Below are positions 11,091-22,691 of a DNA stretch of 64,000 nt, in pieces (within the stretch, counting starts at the first letter, position 1; each line of letters begins with the position of its first letter). The position numbers and the translations under genes are program-made. The notes under the pieces were generated by a model. It was given only the letters and a program-made list of their open reading frames with translations, had not been told where the DNA came from and did not search any database. Location of the stretch: NCBI GenBank assembly GCA_023715185.1, contig JAMCAN010000001.1, forward strand, positions 1,736,001 to 1,800,000, in the 5' to 3' direction. This stretch comes from Planococcus sp. MER TA 32b (GTDB taxonomy: Bacteria > Bacillota > Bacilli > Bacillales_A > Planococcaceae).

Positions 11091-11264
11091 TTAAAATTTA
11101 CGTTTACGCGCAGCTTCTGATTTTAGTTTGCGTTTCACGCTCGGCTTATCATAATACTCGCGCTTTCTAACCTCTTGCATTGTTCCGGATTTAGAAACAG
11201 TGCGTTTGAAGCGGCGAAGAGCATCTTCAATCGATTCGTTTTTACGAACGGTAGTTTTTGTCAT
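11091..11264 (-). CDS. rpsU: 30S ribosomal protein S21
   Basis: Small-subunit protein located near the platform and 16S 3' end. It has 57 residues from ATG 11264, beginning [19 protein letters not shown] and ending in the basic [10 protein letters not shown], typical of bS21. GGAGGG stands 10 nt upstream; the frame extends 20 codons further but without support. It is flanked by its own promoter and a strong terminator. The yqeY gene that follows rpsU in B. subtilis is absent. Confidence 0.98.
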   Translation of the reverse strand: MTKTTVRKNESIEDALRRFKRTVSKSGTMQEVRKREYYDKPSVKRKLKSEAARKRKF

Positions 11265-11326
11265 CTCTTTTTCCCTCCCTCCGAACACACGTTGAAGCAA
11301 ATAACAACAAGTGTTATATACCAAAA

Positions 11327-11355
11327 ATTATATCGTATGTTCAAACCTGAGTCAA
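11327..11355 (-). promoter_or_regulatory. Sigma-A promoter for rpsU
   Basis: Minus strand TTGACT (11350-11355), 17-bp spacer, TATAAT (11327-11332). It lies just after the deoC stop codon and gives a leader of about 55 nt before rpsU. Confidence 0.8.
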
Positions 11356-11358
11356 CAG

Positions 11359-12027
11359 TTAATAATCAGAATCCGATTTCAATCCCTGCATGATCTGCAC
11401 GCCTGAGCTTGCACCAATGCGGCTTGCCCCAGCGTCTATCATGCCTTGGACGTCTTCCAGGCTTCTGACTCCGCCGGAAGCTTTGACTCCCAGATCTGCT
11501 CCTACAGTTTCACGCATAAGCTTGACGTCAGCTACAGTAGCGCCACCAGTGGAAAATCCTGTTGAAGTCTTAACAAAATCCGCGCCAGCTTCTTTTGAAA
11601 GACGTGAAGCCAAAACTTTTTCTTCGTCAGTCAACAGGCTTGCTTCGATGATCACTTTGACGATCGCTTTGCCTTTCGCAGCATCCACAACAGCCTGGAT
11701 ATCATTTTTCACAAGTTCAGAATCACCGGACTTGATCGCGCCGATGTTGACCACCATATCGATTTCTTCCGCTCCTTTTGCAATCGCGTCTTTCGTTTCA
11801 AACGCTTTTGTTTCAGAAGTTGATGCTCCAAGCGGGAACCCGATTACTGTGCAGACTTTCACTTTGCTGTCTTTCAGTTCAGCAGCAGCTGTTTCTACAT
11901 ATGAAGGGTTGACACATACGGAAGCAAATTCATATTCCGCCGCTTCCTTGCAAAGCTGGATCACCTGTTCTTTGGTGGATTCCGGTTTTAATAAAGTGTG
12001 GTCGATATAAGATGCGATGTTTGACAT
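11359..12027 (-). CDS. deoC: Deoxyribose-phosphate aldolase
   Basis: Cleaves 2-deoxyribose-5-phosphate to glyceraldehyde-3-phosphate and acetaldehyde in deoxynucleoside catabolism. The 222-residue TIM-barrel protein has Asp90 ([10 protein letters not shown]), the Schiff-base lysine Lys153 ([15 protein letters not shown]) and the second lysine Lys182 (GVKASGGVR). GGAG lies 7 nt upstream of the ATG. Placement between rsmE and rpsU differs slightly from B. subtilis, where mtaB (yqeV) also lies here; mtaB is absent from the window. Confidence 0.97.
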   Translation of the reverse strand: MSNIASYIDHTLLKPESTKEQVIQLCKEAAEYEFASVCVNPSYVETAAAELKDSKVKVCTVIGFPLGASTSETKAFETKDAIAKGAEEIDMVVNIGAIKSGDSELVKNDIQAVVDAAKGKAIVKVIIEASLLTDEEKVLASRLSKEAGADFVKTSTGFSTGGATVADVKLMRETVGADLGVKASGGVRSLEDVQGMIDAGASRIGASSGVQIMQGLKSDSDY

Positions 12028-12126
12028 TGAAATGCTCCGTTCTTAAATAGATTTAGTTAATGCTATCCGCTAATGCAAAACCAACGGACATGTGTGACTT
12101 TATTGAATGGATTTTGGCGAACCGCC

Positions 12127-12867
12127 TTATCGGTCAAATTCATATGACATTGCGGACAACGCATATAAAGGAGCGGTTTCCGCGCGAAGGATTCTCGGCC
12201 CCAGCGAAGTGAACAGCGCTCCAGCTTTTTTCAGGCTGGAAATCTCCTGTTCAGAAATACCGCCTTCAGGTCCAAAAACAATCAATACCGTAGTTTTATC
12301 ATACATTGTTTTTAAAATATCAGCAAACCGCGCCGGGGCTGATGCCCGGGCTTCCTCTTCATATGCGACGACCACCGCGTCGTACGAGTCGGCAGCTTCC
12401 AGCAATTGTGTGAAGCTATGGACGTTATGTATAACCGGGAGATGCGTCCGATGGGACTGCTCAGCAGCCTCTTTCGCTATTTTCTGCAGCCTGGCAATTT
12501 TTTTGCCGCTTTTACCTGCATCCCATTTGACGATCGACCTTTCAGCCTCAAAAGGAATCATTGCGTACATCCCAAGCTCTGTGCTTTTCTGGGCAATCAG
12601 ATCCAATTTATCGCCTTTTGGCAGCCCGCAGGCAATGGTCACCTTTTTGGGCATTTCTGCAGACGCTTCAATTTCATCTTCCAGGCGCACTTCAATATCC
12701 CGTTCTGCGCTAAGGATCGTCGCTTTATAGGCTTTCCCTTCCATTACCGCAATCAGCCCATCACCCGCGGTCTGGCGCATAACTTTGGCGATGTGCTTTG
12801 CATCATCGCCAGTTATTTCAATTATGCGGTTGTCGGGAACTTTGCCCTCAATAAAATATCGCTGCAT
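12127..12867 (-). CDS. rsmE: 16S rRNA m3U1498 methyltransferase
   Basis: SPOUT-class enzyme methylating N3 of U1498 of 16S rRNA. Its 246 residues have an N-terminal PUA-like domain (MQRYFIEGKVPDNRI...) and a C-terminal trefoil-knot SAM fold with VFGPEGGISEQE and LGPRILRAETAPLYALS. GAGGTG precedes the ATG. It follows prmA by 13 bp and is probably read from the dnaJ-prmA-rsmE transcript. Confidence 0.97.
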   Translation of the reverse strand: MQRYFIEGKVPDNRIIEITGDDAKHIAKVMRQTAGDGLIAVMEGKAYKATILSAERDIEVRLEDEIEASAEMPKKVTIACGLPKGDKLDLIAQKSTELGMYAMIPFEAERSIVKWDAGKSGKKIARLQKIAKEAAEQSHRTHLPVIHNVHSFTQLLEAADSYDAVVVAYEEEARASAPARFADILKTMYDKTTVLIVFGPEGGISEQEISSLKKAGALFTSLGPRILRAETAPLYALSAMSYEFDR

Positions 12868-12880
12868 CGTTGCACCTCGT

Positions 12881-13822
12881 TCATTCAGGTTTTTTTGAAA
12901 TGATCGTAACCCAATCTTCCATCATCATAATATCTTCAATAACAAAGCCGGATCCTTCCAAAGCTTCCTTGACATCATTCTTCTTAGCGGAAATGATCCC
13001 GGATGTAATATAATAGCCGCCCGGTTTGACCACTGTGAATGCGTCATCGGTAAATGACATGATAATTTCCGCCAGAATATTCGCAACCACTACATCTCCC
13101 GGTTCGTCGATGGTGTCAACAAGGTTGCCCCCCGCTACAGTAACTCTGTCCTGGACTTTATTGAGCTTGACATTGATTCCTGCAGCCTTGACTGCGATAT
13201 CGTCAAGGTCCAGTGCATGGACTTCTTTCGCACCCAGCAGGGCTGCACCGATAGCCAGTACGCCTGAACCAGTTCCGATGTCGATGACACGTTCCCCGGG
13301 CTTCACTGTCTTCTCAAGCGCCTGCAGGCTCATGACTGTTGTCGGGTGGGTGCCTGTGCCAAAAGCCATTCCGGGATCCAATTCAATGATCAATTCGTCG
13401 CTCGAAACCGGATTATAGGTTTCCCAGGTAGGCACAATGGTGAAACGCTGGGATATTTTTACCGGATGGTAGTATTTTTTCCATGCGGTCGCCCATTCTT
13501 CTTCATTCACTTCGCTGATCGTCACCACATTAGCCCCGATATTAATATCAAAAGTGACCAGATTATTGACTGCCAGCTTGATCGCTTCTACGGTTTCGCC
13601 CAAAAAGCTGTTGACCGGCAAATAAGCTTTCAGGATGACGCCGTCTTTCGGAAAATCGTCAGCCTTAAGTGACCAGATCTCTCCGAATTGATCTTCTCTT
13701 TCTTTGGAAAAATCATCCGAATCTTCAATGACGACTCCGCTTGCACCGGCTTCGTGCAGAATATTCGAAACGGATTCGATCGCTTCGTTCGTTGTATGGA
13801 TGGATAGTTCTGACCATTTCAC
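12881..13822 (-). CDS. prmA: Ribosomal protein L11 methyltransferase
   Basis: Trimethylates ribosomal protein L11 using SAM. About 313 residues: an N-terminal substrate domain ([19 protein letters not shown]...), the conserved [14 protein letters not shown] (about 149-162), SAM motif [12 protein letters not shown] (about 181-192) and [10 protein letters not shown]. The track-length frame starts at TTG 13828, but GTG 13822 gives the usual N-terminus beginning with Lys-Trp-Ser-Glu-Leu and sits 10 nt from AGGAG. It lies directly downstream of dnaJ. Confidence 0.96.
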   Translation of the reverse strand: MKWSELSIHTTNEAIESVSNILHEAGASGVVIEDSDDFSKEREDQFGEIWSLKADDFPKDGVILKAYLPVNSFLGETVEAIKLAVNNLVTFDINIGANVVTISEVNEEEWATAWKKYYHPVKISQRFTIVPTWETYNPVSSDELIIELDPGMAFGTGTHPTTVMSLQALEKTVKPGERVIDIGTGSGVLAIGAALLGAKEVHALDLDDIAVKAAGINVKLNKVQDRVTVAGGNLVDTIDEPGDVVVANILAEIIMSFTDDAFTVVKPGGYYITSGIISAKKNDVKEALEGSGFVIEDIMMMEDWVTIISKKPE

Positions 13823-13837
13823 GTGCAACCAGCTCCT

Positions 13838-14956
13838 TTAATCGCCTTTGATGGTTCGTTTGATTTTATCGAATAATGAACTTTCCTGTTCTTCCGGGAT
13901 GTCTCCGCTGATTTCAGCGAATTCCCTCAACAATTGACGCTGTTTCTCGCTGAGTTTAGTCGGTGTTTTCACCCGGATCACAACGTGCTGATCTCCGATG
14001 CCATAACCGTGGACGTTTTTGACGCCCTTGCCTTTCAGACGGAATCTCGCTCCGCTTTGCGTACCGGCTGGAATTTTCAATTTAACTTTGCCATGCACCG
14101 TCGGCACTTCGATTTCATCACCAAGAGCTGCCTGTGGATATGTCAGTCCCAATTCCAAATAGATATCGTCGCCTTCACGTTCAAATTCCTTATGCGGTTT
14201 CACGCGGAATACGACGTAAAGGTCTCCGGATGGCCCCCCGTTGTATCCAGGCCCGCCTTGTCCGCTGACACGCAATTGCTGGCCGTCATCGACCCCTGCA
14301 GGAATGCTGACTTTGATTTTTTTAACTTTACGCACTTTGCCCGCGCCTTTACAAGTAGGGCATTTCTCTTCGATAATCTGCCCTGTTCCTTCACAGTGCT
14401 GGCAGGCTCTGCGGTTTACCATACGGCCGAAAGGTGTATCCTGGGTTACATTCAACTGGCCGGTACCTTCACAATAAGGACAGGTTTTCTTCTTCGTGCC
14501 CGGTTTTGCACCGGAGCCGTCACATGTATCACAATTTTCTTCTTTCGGAATTTCAACTTCCGTTTCTTTGCCGAAAACAGCGTCCATGAAATCGATGGTC
14601 ATGGAATATTGCAGGTCGTCGCCTTTACGCGGCGCGTTCGGGTCCCGGCGTCTTGTTCCGCCTCCGAAGAATGTGCTGAAGATATCGTCGAAACCGAAAC
14701 CTTCCGCTCCTCCGAAGCCGCCGCCGAAGCCCTGGTTCGGATCCTGATGCCCGAATTGATCATATTGCGCGCGTTTCTGTTCATCGCTCAATACTTCATA
14801 GGCTTCTTTCACTTCCTGGAACTTCTCAGATGCATTTGCTTCCTTATTAATATCCGGATGGAATTGCTTTGACAATTTCCGGTATGCTTTTTTGATTTCT
14901 TCCTTGGATGCTGTTTTGGAAACACCAAGCACCTCATAATAATCTCGCTTATTCAT
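13838..14956 (-). CDS. dnaJ: Chaperone DnaJ (Hsp40)
   Basis: Co-chaperone that delivers unfolded substrates to DnaK and stimulates its ATPase. The 372 residues run in the classical order: J domain with HPD at 33-35, a Gly/Phe-rich linker (about 73-95), four CxxCxGxG zinc repeats ([32 protein letters not shown]; about 140-210), then the C-terminal substrate domains. AGGGAGAG precedes the ATG. A terminator-like hairpin separates it from dnaK, so partial read-through or a separate promoter is likely. Confidence 0.98.
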   Translation of the reverse strand: MNKRDYYEVLGVSKTASKEEIKKAYRKLSKQFHPDINKEANASEKFQEVKEAYEVLSDEQKRAQYDQFGHQDPNQGFGGGFGGAEGFGFDDIFSTFFGGGTRRRDPNAPRKGDDLQYSMTIDFMDAVFGKETEVEIPKEENCDTCDGSGAKPGTKKKTCPYCEGTGQLNVTQDTPFGRMVNRRACQHCEGTGQIIEEKCPTCKGAGKVRKVKKIKVSIPAGVDDGQQLRVSGQGGPGYNGGPSGDLYVVFRVKPHKEFEREGDDIYLELGLTYPQAALGDEIEVPTVHGKVKLKIPAGTQSGARFRLKGKGVKNVHGYGIGDQHVVIRVKTPTKLSEKQRQLLREFAEISGDIPEEQESSLFDKIKRTIKGD

Positions 14957-15024
14957 ATGTCACTCTCCCTCTAACAATCAACTGTAATTGTACACGGTTA
15001 GGTTTGGTGTTGCAAAGACATTGA

Positions 15025-15056
15025 AAAAGCCAAAGCATGTTGCTTTGCTTTGACTT
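15025..15056 (-). terminator. Hairpin terminator between dnaK and dnaJ
   Basis: On minus, AAAGCAAAGCA pairs (one bulge) with TGCTTTGGCTTT and is followed by TTTTTC. It probably attenuates rather than fully blocks transcription into dnaJ. Confidence 0.65.
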
Positions 15057-15069
15057 TTCCGGGTCTTCC

Positions 15070-16923
<1,854 letters not shown>

Positions 16924-16926
16924 CTA

Positions 16927-17547
16927 TTATTCGTTTACTTTAACCATTGCCGGACGAAGGACTCTGCCTTTAAGGGTATACCCCTTCTGCAATTCCTGTA
17001 ACACTGTGCCCGGTTCTGCATCTTCATCTTTTTCCTGCATCACGGCCTGATGGAAATTCGGATCGAATGGTTCACCGACAGCCTTGACTTCTTCCAGGCC
17101 TTCGCGCTTCACAGCTTCAAGCAAGGATTTTTGAACCATTTCCACACCTTTCATGATGGAAACGGCGTCATCGCTTTTGGCTTCTACGGCCAATGCGCGT
17201 TCAAAATTATCCAATACCGGAAGAATATCTGTTAATAGCGACTGGGAGCGGAATTTCGCTGAAATCTCCCGGTCTTTTTGTGTGCGGCGTTTAAAATTGT
17301 CGTAATCCGCCAAAAGACGCAGATATTTGTTCTGCTCAGCTTCCAGCTCATCTTTAAGAGCGGAAATTTCATCTTCGCCTTCTTCATTGCCTTCATCTTC
17401 CAGGCTGTTCTCAGCCCCATCAGACTCTTCTTTCAATGAAACGGTTGTCTTTTCAGCATCGTCATCCGACTGCTTCGCAGTTGCTGTTTCTTCGATGTCC
17501 GCTGCAGTTTCTTCCTCATTTGCTAGAGGTTTTTTTTCATTAGACAA
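16927..17547 (-). CDS. grpE: Nucleotide exchange factor GrpE
   Basis: Accelerates ADP release from DnaK. The 206-residue protein has an unusually acidic N-terminal arm (about 1-65, many Glu/Asp), a long coiled coil (EISALKDELEAEQNKYLRLL), and the C-terminal beta domain (VGEPFDPNFHQAVM ... LKGRVLRPAMVKV). The start is TTG 17547, 9 nt from AGGAGG; no ATG fits. A family-1 repeat occupies almost the entire gap between hrcA and this gene. Confidence 0.97.
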   Translation of the reverse strand: MSNEKKPLANEEETAADIEETATAKQSDDDAEKTTVSLKEESDGAENSLEDEGNEEGEDEISALKDELEAEQNKYLRLLADYDNFKRRTQKDREISAKFRSQSLLTDILPVLDNFERALAVEAKSDDAVSIMKGVEMVQKSLLEAVKREGLEEVKAVGEPFDPNFHQAVMQEKDEDAEPGTVLQELQKGYTLKGRVLRPAMVKVNE

Positions 17548-17573
17548 AATGATGTTCCTCCTTTGTTCTCAGT

Positions 17574-17693
17574 GTCCAGACTTCAGCCGCCCAGCTCTTC
17601 GGGTCATAAGCCAGCCCAGTTATGCGGCAAAGGACGCCGCTTCGCCAGTCCGTCTTATGCCCTTCAGAGCTTAACGGGCGCTTCCGCTTTTCT
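17574..17693 (-). repeat. Family-1 structured repeat between hrcA and grpE
   Basis: Read on the minus strand it starts AGAAAAGCGGAAGCGCCCG exactly 3 nt after the hrcA TAA and ends in AAGTCTGGACA just before the grpE ribosome site. Paired arms: GCGCCC/GGGCGGC, AGCTCT/AGAGCT, CATAAG/CTTATG, and apical GCGGC/GCCGC. It is the same family as 1101-1468 and 24366-24485, in the sense orientation of the operon transcript. Confidence 0.92.
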
Positions 17694-17696
17694 TAA

Positions 17697-18725
17697 TTAA
17701 TTCCGAAATATTCGAGTCAGCTCTTTGGAGAGATCGCCGCTTAATGTATCAAGCAATGATACGATTCTCTTATAATCCATCCTTTTCGGACCGACGATGG
17801 CAATCGAGCCGGTCTGTTCTTCGCCAATGTCATAGGACACTGTAATAACGGAACAGTCTTCCATTGCTGACAGCGCATTTTCCGATCCGATCCGGATATG
17901 GAGCCCCTGATTGCCGACCGGAATGATCATCGGGATATGCTCCGACTCTTCCATGACGTCCATCAGACTCCTGATCTTATGAAGATCGTGGAAATCCGGT
18001 TGATTGAGGATGTTCAGCTTGCCGCCATAATAGACATTTTTTTCCCTCGGAAGTATGACCGCCTGCCGGAAAGTCGAAAATAATTCACCATAACGTTCCA
18101 TATGCTGTTTCATTATCATCATCGTTTCCTGCTCAAGCCGCGTGTGAAGGTCATTGAGCGAAACACCGACAAGGCGTTCGTTCAATATATTGACCATTTT
18201 CTCGATTTCAGAAGGATTCAGGCCTTCTGGTATCGGGAAGACCCGATTTTCGACATGTCCTGAATCCGTGACAATGATAGCGACTGCAGAATTGGTTGTC
18301 AGAGGCACAATCGACAATTTCTTAACGATGTGCCGCCTTACATCCGGTCCCAGCAGAATCGATGTGTAATTCGTCAATTCAGATAGAATCATCGCAGACC
18401 GTTTAATGACTTCTTCGGTCTCGCTGATTTTATCTTCAAAGATGGAACGCAATTGGATGATATCTTCTTTCGGAAGCGGTCGCGGGGTCAATAAATGATC
18501 CACGTAATAGCGGTAGCCTCTTTCCGATGGAACCCGGCCGGAAGAAGTGTGGGTCTTCTCAAGGAAACCCATTCCTTCCAGGTCAGCCATCTCATTTCGG
18601 ATTGTAGCAGAACTGAAAGTAATCCCGGATTTTTTGGCTAATTGGTTTGATCCTACCGGCTGAGCTGATTGTATATAATCATCCACCGTCACTTTTAAAA
18701 TGAGCAGTTGCCGTTCTGTTAACAT
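17697..18725 (-). CDS. hrcA: Heat-inducible transcription repressor HrcA
   Basis: Represses class I heat-shock genes by binding CIRCE; its activity depends on GroEL. The 342-residue protein has an N-terminal winged helix (LTERQLLILKVTVDDYI ... SSATIRNEMADLEGMGFLEK), a GAF-like domain and a C-terminal dimer region. The start is ATG 18725, behind AGAGGTGAT; the open frame extends to 18746, but that point lies inside the CIRCE operator and so is rejected. First gene of the hrcA-grpE-dnaK operon and autoregulated. Confidence 0.97.
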   Translation of the reverse strand: MLTERQLLILKVTVDDYIQSAQPVGSNQLAKKSGITFSSATIRNEMADLEGMGFLEKTHTSSGRVPSERGYRYYVDHLLTPRPLPKEDIIQLRSIFEDKISETEEVIKRSAMILSELTNYTSILLGPDVRRHIVKKLSIVPLTTNSAVAIIVTDSGHVENRVFPIPEGLNPSEIEKMVNILNERLVGVSLNDLHTRLEQETMMIMKQHMERYGELFSTFRQAVILPREKNVYYGGKLNILNQPDFHDLHKIRSLMDVMEESEHIPMIIPVGNQGLHIRIGSENALSAMEDCSVITVSYDIGEEQTGSIAIVGPKRMDYKRIVSLLDTLSGDLSKELTRIFRN

Positions 18726-18739
18726 GATCATCACCTCTG

Positions 18740-18766
18740 TTAGCACTCTTGTATGGCGAGTGCTAA
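18740..18766 (-). promoter_or_regulatory. CIRCE operator
   Basis: Perfect inverted repeat TTAGCACTC - 9 nt - GAGTGCTAA, the HrcA-binding site of class I heat-shock operons, located between the promoter and the hrcA start codon. Confidence 0.98.
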
Positions 18767-18776
18767 GACTACACTA

Positions 18777-18805
18777 AAATTACCAAATTCCTTTTCCCTT
18801 GTCAA
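18777..18805 (-). promoter_or_regulatory. Sigma-A promoter for hrcA operon
   Basis: Minus strand TTGACA (18800-18805), 17-bp spacer, TAATTT (18777-18782). The -35 is perfect and the -10 weak; CIRCE lies about 10 bp downstream of the -10. Confidence 0.7.
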
Positions 18806-18842
18806 CGATTGCGCATCTACCTAACTTAAATTAAGTATTTAG

Positions 18843-19168
18843 CTTTGATACACCGCCTCGTCGCTTTGGACAGTGCGAAGATTATGCTCCTGCGCACTGC
18901 TCGTCGCAAAGGAGGCGCTAAAGCGCTCCTTGCCTCCCGCAATAAGCCGAGAAGAGCACTCGTCTTCTGCCCGGTCGGCATTCGCCTGCTCCGGCGGCGC
19001 GCCTTCGCTGGGGTCCACTTCTGGACATGACAGGAAGCTAAGATGACTAAGGTACAAGAGTTGTGCTGCAATCCACTCGGGCGAGTGCCAAGTTTTGACC
19101 GAAGCCTGCGAGGGCAAAGCTTTGCGACGAAGCTAGCGTAGCGATGCAGGAGCACGGGTTTTAGTTAG
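18843..19168. repeat. Structured repeat-rich region, part 1 (family 2-related)
   Basis: Gene-free, GC-richer DNA between hemW and the hrcA promoter. It holds hairpins CAGTGCG/CGCACTG and AAGGAGGCGCT/AGCGCTCCTT. It shares a 42-bp exact direct repeat (19121-19162) with 19370-19411, and a 19-bp exact inverted match (18974-18992) with 19274-19292. Open frames here are probably fortuitous. Confidence 0.75.
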
Positions 19169-19241
19169 AAAAGTGTTATCCATGTCGAACAAACCAAATA
19201 GTGTTTTATATTCTGATTTATTCTTAAGAGAATCTTCTGGA

Positions 19242-19453
19242 GATATGCAGCAAAACAGCGAAGACGCCCAAGGGAGCAGGCGAATGCCGACGAAGTGCAA
19301 GATCCACTCGGACGAAGTGTAACGAGTCCTAGTTAGCTAAGAGTTGGCCGTAGCTTGCAAGGCCAACTCTTTGCGACGAAGCTAGCGTAGCGATGCAGGA
19401 GCACGGGTTTTCGCAAGCCCCAAGACAAGCGCAGCTGTTTTGCGGAATATCGG
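19242..19453. repeat. MITE-like palindromic-ended repeat (family 2)
   Basis: A 212-bp element with imperfect terminal inverted repeats: GATATGCAGCAAAACAGC at the left and the complement of GATATTCCGCAAAACAGC at the right (15 of 18 match). It contains a perfect hairpin AGAGTTGGCC/GGCCAACTCT (19340-19370) and a segment from GATCCACTCGG to AGTTAGCT that also occurs inverted in the repeat before alaS (about 43600-43650). No transposase is seen. Confidence 0.8.
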
Positions 19454-19491
19454 TTCCTGCAAATTTTAGTTTCAATTCTCATATCTTTAAT

Positions 19492-20631
19492 TTATGCCAG
19501 CAAAAATTGCTCGAATACGTTATTGCCGATGAAGCGGCCTTTCTTCGTCAATTTGACCCGGCCGTTTTCAATGGCCAAATTCCCGCTGTCAATTTCTTTC
19601 TTCAGGATTTCACCGTATACAGTTTCCATTCCGATGCCGAACTTGGTTTCGAAGTGTCCGAGCGATACGCCGGAAGTTTTGCGGAGACCGAGGAACATCT
19701 CTTCTTCCATCTGCTCTTTCTTCGGAACGTCGTGCGAATTTAAAATCGGACGCTGATCCGCTTCCAGAGGCTCCATATATTTTTTCAGCGGGCCGTGGTT
19801 CGAATAGCGGATGCCCTGGACATATCCATGTGCACCGGCTCCTGCTCCGATATATTCCTCGTTGTCCCAGTACAGCAAATTGTGGCGTGATTCCTTTCCT
19901 TCACGTGCAAAGTTCGAAATTTCATATTGCAATAAACCGCGCTGATTCATTTCAGTCATCAGCTTTTCATACATATCCGCTTCGAGATCTTCCGTCACCG
20001 TATTCAGTTTCCCTTTAGTCATCAGATTGTAAAAGACGGTTTTCGGTTCGATAATCAGCGAATAGGCGGAGAAATGCGGAAGGTCGAAAGCAAATGCCTG
20101 TTCAAGTGTATCTTCCCATTGTTCCATCGTTTGTCCGGGCAGCCCGTACATCAGATCGAAACTGATATTCGTGAAGCCGACTTTGCGGGCGTCTTCCACA
20201 GCTCGTGCCACATCCCCATTGCTGTGGGTCCGGCCGAGACGTTTCAACAGATCTTCATCGAACGACTGGACACCCATGCTCAGTCGGTTGACGCCGCCTT
20301 CGAAAAGCACCTGCATCTTCTCAAATGTCAATTCGTCCGGATTTGCTTCAGACGTCCATTCGACGTCGCTTGTCATCGGCACATACTCGTGGATATAGCC
20401 AAGCAATTTTTTCAATTGTCGTGGCTCCAATGACGTCGGAGTGCCGCCGCCGAGAAATATCGTTTCCAGCGGCTGCTCAAGTGCTCCCTGCTGTTTCCAG
20501 AGAGAGAGTTCTTTTCCGAGCGAATCGATATAGGCGTCTACAGGCTGGTCTTTGAAAAAGACTTTATTGAAATCGCAGTAAAAACAGATCTGGTGGCAGA
20601 ATGGAATATGGATATACAATCCCTTTACCAT
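19492..20631 (-). CDS. hemW: Heme chaperone HemW (radical SAM, HemN-like)
   Basis: Radical SAM protein; HemW family members deliver heme and are often misnamed coproporphyrinogen III oxidase. The 379-residue protein has the Fe-S motif CHQICFYC (Cys12, Cys16, Cys19), GGGTPTSL for SAM binding, and HNLLYWDNEEYIGAGAGAHGY typical of HemW. The single Cys spacing CxxxCxxC without the extra HemN cysteine supports HemW over a true oxidase. GAGG precedes the ATG; it follows lepA as in B. subtilis. Confidence 0.95.
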   Translation of the reverse strand: MVKGLYIHIPFCHQICFYCDFNKVFFKDQPVDAYIDSLGKELSLWKQQGALEQPLETIFLGGGTPTSLEPRQLKKLLGYIHEYVPMTSDVEWTSEANPDELTFEKMQVLFEGGVNRLSMGVQSFDEDLLKRLGRTHSNGDVARAVEDARKVGFTNISFDLMYGLPGQTMEQWEDTLEQAFAFDLPHFSAYSLIIEPKTVFYNLMTKGKLNTVTEDLEADMYEKLMTEMNQRGLLQYEISNFAREGKESRHNLLYWDNEEYIGAGAGAHGYVQGIRYSNHGPLKKYMEPLEADQRPILNSHDVPKKEQMEEEMFLGLRKTSGVSLGHFETKFGIGMETVYGEILKKEIDSGNLAIENGRVKLTKKGRFIGNNVFEQFLLA

Positions 20632-20653
20632 GTTATTCCTCTTTTCTAATAGG

Positions 20654-20683
20654 AAAAGGAGGCTGAAAATACCGCCTCCTTTT
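20654..20683. terminator. Hairpin terminator between lepA and hemW
   Basis: AAAAGGAGGC pairs with GCCTCCTTTT around a 10-nt loop. The T-run on plus is long; on minus (lepA direction) only four T follow the stem, so efficiency is uncertain. Confidence 0.6.
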
Positions 20684-20689
20684 TTTCGT

Positions 20690-22519
20690 TTATTTTGATT
20701 GGTCGTCCATTTTTAAAATTGCCATGAAGGCTTCTTGCGGCACTTCAACAGAACCGACCTGCTTCATGCGCTTCTTGCCTTCTTTTTGCTTATCAAGGAG
20801 TTTACGTTTACGCGAAATATCGCCGCCGTAACATTTGGCCAGTACGTTTTTGCGCATTGCGCTGATTGTCTGGCGGGCAACGATCTTCTGGCCGATTGCA
20901 GCCTGGATCGGCACTTCAAACTGCTGTCTCGGAATCAGATTTTTGAGCTTGTCGACGATGACCTTGCCGCGTTCGTAGGCAAAATCACGGTGAACGATGA
21001 AACTCAATGCATCCACCTGCTCGGAATTCAGCAGGATATCCATTTTAACAAGTTTTGATTCTTTATAGCCGATCAATTCATAATCGAATGATGCATAGCC
21101 TTTTGTGCCGGATTTCAATTGATCGAAGAAATCATAGACGATTTCCGCAAGCGGCAGCTCATAGATGATGCTGACGCGTGAATTATCCAGGTAATCCATC
21201 GTCATGAAATTCCCGCGTTTTTTCTGGCAGATTTCCATTACAGCGCCGACATAATCATTCGGCACCATGATTGTTGCTTTGACATAAGGTTCTTCCACAT
21301 AATTGATTTTTTGTGCATCGGGCATCATAGCCGGGTTATCGATTCTTAGCACTTCTTCATCTGTCATGTGGACATTATAGATAACGCTTGGCGCAGTGGT
21401 GATCAGGTCGATATTAAACTCGCGTTCAATCCGCTCCTGGATGATTTCCATATGCAATAAACCGAGGAAACCACAGCGGTAGCCGAATCCAAGCGCCTGT
21501 GAAGATTCCGGTTCAAACTGAAGTGCCGCGTCATTCAATTCCAGTTTCTCAAGAGCATCACGCAAGTCGTTGTATTTCGATGTATCAATCGGATAAAGTC
21601 CGCAATAAACCATCGGGTTCAAACGGCGGTACCCCGGCAATGCTTCCGCTGCCGGTTTTCTTGCGTGGGTGATTGTATCACCCACCGGTGCATCGCCTAC
21701 ATTTTTGATGGCAGCCGTCAGGAAACCGACATCACCGACTGTCAATTCTTCACGGAGCGTGGCTCTCGGTGTGAATACACCTGCTTCAATTACTTCAAAT
21801 TCCTTGTCGCTGGACATCATTTTAATCTTATCGCCAGGTTTTACGGTACCTTCGACAATTCTTACATAGGAAATGATTCCGCGGTAAGGATCATACAGGG
21901 AATCAAAAATCATCGCTTTTAACGGCGCACTAGGGTCGCCAGTTGGAGCTGGAACTTTTTCTACTACCTGTTCGAGAATCTCTTCAATTCCGATGCCTGC
22001 TTTCGCAGAAGCAAGAACAGCTTCTGATGCGTCGAGGCCGATTACATCCTCCACTTCCTGGCGCACGCGCTCAGGATCAGCTGCAGGCAAATCGATTTTA
22101 TTGATGACCGGCAAAATTTCAAGGTCATTATCCAGCGCTAAATAAACATTCGCCAATGTCTGGGCTTCGATCCCCTGCGCTGCGTCAACTACAAGAACAG
22201 CACCTTCACAGGCAGCCAGGCTGCGGGAAACTTCATATGTGAAGTCGACGTGTCCCGGTGTATCGATTAAGTGCATGATATAAGTTTCGCCGTCTTTAGC
22301 TGTGTAATTCAATTGGACAGCGTTCAGTTTGATCGTAATGCCGCGTTCACGTTCCAAATCCATGGAATCAAGCAGCTGTTCTTTCATCTCCCTAGAGGTA
22401 AGGGCATTTGTTCTCTCTAATATGCGGTCGGCAAGCGTAGATTTCCCGTGATCGATATGGGCGATGATCGAAAAATTACGTATTTTGCTTTGACGCGCTA
22501 ATCTCTGTTCTTGGTTCAT
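20690..22519 (-). CDS. lepA: Elongation factor 4 (LepA)
   Basis: Translational GTPase that back-translocates or remodels stalled ribosomes. From ATG 22519 it has 609 residues: G1 AHIDHGKST, the switch [21 protein letters not shown], followed by EF-G-like domains and the LepA-specific C-terminal domain ([18 protein letters not shown]). The frame opens three codons earlier at GTG, but AGGAG lies 8 nt before this ATG. In B. subtilis gpr and spoIIP separate it from rpsT; neither is present here. Confidence 0.98.
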   Translation of the reverse strand: MNQEQRLARQSKIRNFSIIAHIDHGKSTLADRILERTNALTSREMKEQLLDSMDLERERGITIKLNAVQLNYTAKDGETYIMHLIDTPGHVDFTYEVSRSLAACEGAVLVVDAAQGIEAQTLANVYLALDNDLEILPVINKIDLPAADPERVRQEVEDVIGLDASEAVLASAKAGIGIEEILEQVVEKVPAPTGDPSAPLKAMIFDSLYDPYRGIISYVRIVEGTVKPGDKIKMMSSDKEFEVIEAGVFTPRATLREELTVGDVGFLTAAIKNVGDAPVGDTITHARKPAAEALPGYRRLNPMVYCGLYPIDTSKYNDLRDALEKLELNDAALQFEPESSQALGFGYRCGFLGLLHMEIIQERIEREFNIDLITTAPSVIYNVHMTDEEVLRIDNPAMMPDAQKINYVEEPYVKATIMVPNDYVGAVMEICQKKRGNFMTMDYLDNSRVSIIYELPLAEIVYDFFDQLKSGTKGYASFDYELIGYKESKLVKMDILLNSEQVDALSFIVHRDFAYERGKVIVDKLKNLIPRQQFEVPIQAAIGQKIVARQTISAMRKNVLAKCYGGDISRKRKLLDKQKEGKKRMKQVGSVEVPQEAFMAILKMDDQSK

Positions 22520-22631
22520 GGTCCACACTCCTATACAAACTACTATGAATTATAGCAGTACCATGGCTATTGGGCAATGAAAGCAACGGAAATGATTTCT
22601 GTGTCAAGGAAAACTTCTTTGCACGTATCTA

Positions 22632-22660
22632 TTGCATTCCTTTCCACGGTTTGATAAAAT
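22632..22660 (+). promoter_or_regulatory. Sigma-A promoter for rpsT
   Basis: TTGCAT (22632-22637), 17-bp spacer, TAAAAT (22655-22660). It gives a leader of about 70 nt to the rpsT start. Confidence 0.75.
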
Positions 22661-22691
22661 AACTCATGTTGTATAGAGACATAAAAGAGTT

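Noticed and set aside
13934-14872. 312-residue plus-strand open frame
   Set aside because: Antisense to dnaJ; a shadow of its biased codon use.
18726-18746. Seven-codon extension of hrcA
   Set aside because: The start would fall inside the CIRCE operator, while ATG 18725 has a good Shine-Dalgarno.
18826-19155. Two overlapping open frames upstream of hrcA
   Set aside because: They lie in palindromic repeat DNA, lack ribosome sites and have unnatural composition (runs of Arg, Ser, Ala).
19242-19453. Insertion sequence with transposase
   Set aside because: Ends are inverted repeats but the interior has no transposase frame, so only a MITE-like label is justified.
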